Assembly (NCBI GenBank): GCA_003117195.1
Contig: BDSI01000032.1
Span: forward strand, 798,145-862,144
DNA from: Eudorina sp. 2006-703-Eu-15
Lineage: Eukaryota; Chlorophyta; Chlorophyceae; Chlamydomonadales; Volvocaceae
Length of the DNA: 64,000 nt
Reading direction: 5' to 3'
Made by a program: the position numbers and the translations under genes
Notes under the pieces: model-generated
Seen by the model: the letters and a program-made list of their open reading frames with translations, nothing else
The model's database searches: none
Told to the model about the DNA's origin: nothing
In this document: in pieces, positions 61,192-64,000 of the stretch
Layout of the letters: every line of letters begins with the position of its first letter
How positions within the stretch are numbered: the stretch's first letter is position 1

Positions 61192-63987
61192 ATGTACATC
61201 AGCGAAGTATGCATTGAAGGATTTAAGTCATACGCGAACCGGGTGACGCTCAGCAATTTCGACCCTTGCTTCAATGCTATCACCGGCCTGAACGGCAGTG
61301 GAAAGTCGAACATACTTGACTCGATATGCTTTGTGCTTGGGATCAAAAACCTCAGCCAGGTGCGTTAGCATGGCCTATGAGACTCTCTGGCCGGTTAGGC
61401 GTAGGTCGGTGTACGACCTCGTCCCCGCTGAGGTTACATGGTTGGGCAAGACCTGACGGATTCCTTCACGAATCTCCCACCGACATCACTACGCAGGTCC
61501 GCGCCACGAGCTTGCAGGAGCTAGTATATAAGCAGGGCCAGGCAGGCATAACGAAAGCCACGGTGTCTCTCACTTTCCGAAATGACGACCCCAAAAAGGG
61601 CCCAACGGGTTTCGAGGACAAGGAGACCATCACGATTTCGCGCCAGGCAAGCTTGGCTATGCACCACTAGGCGTTCTAAATCTGTTGCCCCAGCTCTCCG
61701 GGCGCAACAAGCACGCCTGTACTGATAGCGCTCTGGATTCTGGCATTTTCTGAGTTTTCAAGTTGTGCGCATGGACTCCAAGCAGATCGTCATTGGTGGC
61801 CGTAACAAGTACCTCATCAACGGCCAGGCTGCAACTGAGACGTAAGAGACAATTTAGCTGAAGCAACGTTGCACCTGCATCCGTACATGTCTGGCCTTTT
61901 TCCAATTACCTCCGCACCGCCCTAATAGTACAAGTGACAATGGGACCCATACCCTACGAGGAAGGTAGAGTCAACGGGCGACACCTCGTCCGTCTCGTGG
62001 TGCCGTTCCTTGCTGCAGCCGTGTCGCAGACTTGTTCCAGTCGGTGCAACTGAACGTCAACAACCCTACTTTCCTGATTATGCAAGGGCGCATTACGAAG
62101 GTGCGTGTATTACACTAGAAGGGCGCTCCTTCCTGCTGAGGTTGCCAAGTTGCACGAAAACTTCGATTTCCTTGGTTAGGGGGCCGCGCGTGTCGATAAT
62201 ACGGATCGGAATAGTGGGCCCATAGGGAAGGAGGCCAGGGCCACTTGAAAGTCGGTTGACCAAGTCACGCAGCGTTGGGCGAACCAGAGCAACAAATCAT
62301 ATGTTTATTGCACACACACCCTGTATTGTTGCCCTAGGTGCTCAACATGAAACCTCCTGAGATCCTGGCCCTGTTGGAGGAGGCCTCCGGTACGAAGATG
62401 TACGAAAAGAAGAAGCAGAACGCACAGAGAACACTGGAGAAGAAGCAGGCAAAGCTGGCGGAGATTGACGATGTAAGTGCGAGGGAAGCGGGGGGTAGTT
62501 TTAGTTCCATGTTCGTGGGGCCAGTAATACCATGTATTTTCGCGAAGAAACCCGCGCTACCCAAACCATTAGTCACCCTGGGGTTTGTAGTTGCTTTTGA
62601 TTGTTTGGGTTGTCTCTCAACCAAGACATGCAACTGCCTATTGGTGGCGAGCGGTGAGAAGCCCACTACTGCAGACGGTCGAATACATACCGCCTGCTTA
62701 TACTGAAGACCGAACGCCCTCGTTTATCATGGGGTGTAGTTGCTCAAGAAGGACCTCGAGCCCAACCTAGCGGCGTTGCGCAAGAAGTGTGGCGAGTGGA
62801 ATGAGTACATGCAGCTCCAGTCGGCGCGGGACCGGCTGCTGAAGTTCTGCCTCGCGTACGACCATGTCACTTGCACCCGGTAAGATGGCGTCCATGTGCG
62901 CCGCTCCTGTATAATGCTACATTGCCGGTGAGAAATTCACAGAGTTGTCAAGTGCATGGGTCTCACATAAGGGATCGTTCAACGACTTTGTTTGCACGCC
63001 CCCTTCAGCATTGTTGAGACGGGCGGCTCTGAAACTGCAAACCTGGAGGAAGCGATGGCGGAGAAAGCGGCGGAGCGGGAGGAGCGCCAACGTGACGCTG
63101 CGGACCTGGCGGCACAGGCTCGCGACCTCGCCACCGAGAAGGAGATCAAGATGGGAGGCGAGATGCGGGAGCTTAAGAAGGCCGTGGACGAGCTGCACCT
63201 CAAGTACGAACACCACTAGCTGCGCGGGGAAGCAGTTGGGGTATCGTCCGCTGCAAGTTTACGGGCGTTCAGCAGCCCCTCTGCTTCGCCTGCGGATAAG
63301 GAAGAGTGTGTCAAGGCAGAAGCGCTCGCGCCGGGTGTTGGAATTCCGTGTTCGACTTCGCGAAGCGCGTTGCTTGCAAGCACTACCACACCTCCGCTAC
63401 GCAGGTTGTCCGGAAGCACCACTGCACTCAAGCACAAGCAGGACGCGCTCAAGGCGGAGCAGGCAGGCTTGGCGCAGTTGCAGGCTCAAGCAGCAGAGCT
63501 CGCGTCACAGGACCTGGACGGTGCAGTTGCCGCTGCGGAGCAATGCAGAGATGACGCGAAGGCTGCCATGGAGGCGGCCGAGAAGGCGGTTGAAGCAGCG
63601 ACGAGGGAGCTTGCTGGTAAGGGTCCTATCGAGCCGTCATAATGCACTATAATGAAATGCCGGGCGAAACTCATACGGGCAGTCCAAAGGTGACATCTTG
63701 CCACACCAAACATCACAAACCTGCATACGCTCCTTACAGGCGCTGAGGCGGGTGATGGCCGCGACGAGTCCAACCGATCCCTGCAGGAGCGGCTCGCGGA
63801 TGCACAGGTGCAACAGACAGCAGCCGACGCTGAGGCAGCAGAGGCCGAGCTTGCCGTGAAGCATCTCACAAAGCAGCTCACAGATCAGCGCAAGGCAGCT
63901 GCCGCAAAGGAAAAGGAGGGCGCAAACCTGAACAAGGAGCTCGAGCGGCACAAGGCCAAGGTGGACGAGTGCCAGGCGCGCCTGCAG
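61192..63987 (+). CDS. SMC2: SMC2, condensin ATPase subunit (N-terminal part, cut by the window end)
   Basis: SMC2 pairs with SMC4 as the ATPase core of condensin, which compacts mitotic chromosomes. Nine exons give 462 residues in frame: 61192-61359, 61497-61646, 61786-61841, 62019-62100, 62338-62472, 62740-62879, 63009-63203, 63405-63616 and 63740-63987. Full SMC2 proteins are roughly 1150-1200 aa, so about 40 percent is present. The N-terminus is [17 protein letters not shown], with the Walker A motif GLNGSGKS at residues 32-39. Typical SMC2 segments follow: [34 protein letters not shown] with Q-loop Gln147, and [19 protein letters not shown]. From about residue 175 the chain is charged and coiled-coil-like. 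The intron 61647-61785 begins with GC rather than GT; reading it as GC-AG restores the conserved [17 protein letters not shown] junction. The last donor (63988, GTTAGC) is a guess because the window ends there. Confidence 0.93.
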
Positions 63988-64000
63988 GTTAGCCCCATCT

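Overview
The window looks like nuclear DNA of a chlorophycean (volvocine, Chlamydomonas/Volvox-type) green alga. The genes are GC-rich and cut by many short GT-AG introns. The proteins carry long Ala/Gly/Pro/Gln/Ser low-complexity runs. TGTAA, the usual chlorophycean polyadenylation signal, lies about 250 to 850 bases past several stop codons. No bacterial operon, phage, CRISPR array or recognisable intact transposon was seen. All gene models were spliced by hand from GT-AG junctions that keep the reading frame. Where I name a family, that is recognition of motifs, not a database search.

Layout: 1-2198 is non-coding with a short tandem repeat at the left edge. 2199-12822 (+) is a giant three-exon protein of about 2944 aa ending in a MYND zinc finger and carrying 26 in-frame copies of a 7-residue repeat. 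14739-26454 (+) is VPS54, a GARP tethering-complex subunit, in 16 exons. 27273-27509 (+) is a small orphan ORF with gene-like codon use. 30121-31365 (-) is an intronless type II membrane glycosyltransferase-like protein. 31366-37009 is a gene-poor, more AT-rich stretch. 37010-42224 (+) is a 1389-aa Gln-rich protein with an unrecognised, gene-like C-terminal module. 42225-46605 is mostly empty.

The right third is dense and arranged in divergent pairs. 46606-49608 (-) is a histidine-phosphatase / phosphoglycerate-mutase-like protein. Head to head with it, 50288-55480 (+) is an RlmN-type radical SAM rRNA/tRNA adenine methyltransferase with a large low-complexity insertion. 56801-59844 (-) is a protein with two SnoaL/NTF2-like domains. 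Head to head with that, 61192 to the window end (+) is the N-terminal part of SMC2, the condensin ATPase.

The genes serve unrelated housekeeping roles (endosome-to-Golgi tethering, RNA modification, chromosome condensation) and do not form a pathway. I found no convincing new multi-gene system. The least explained items are the giant MYND protein and the Gln-rich protein at 37-42 kb.
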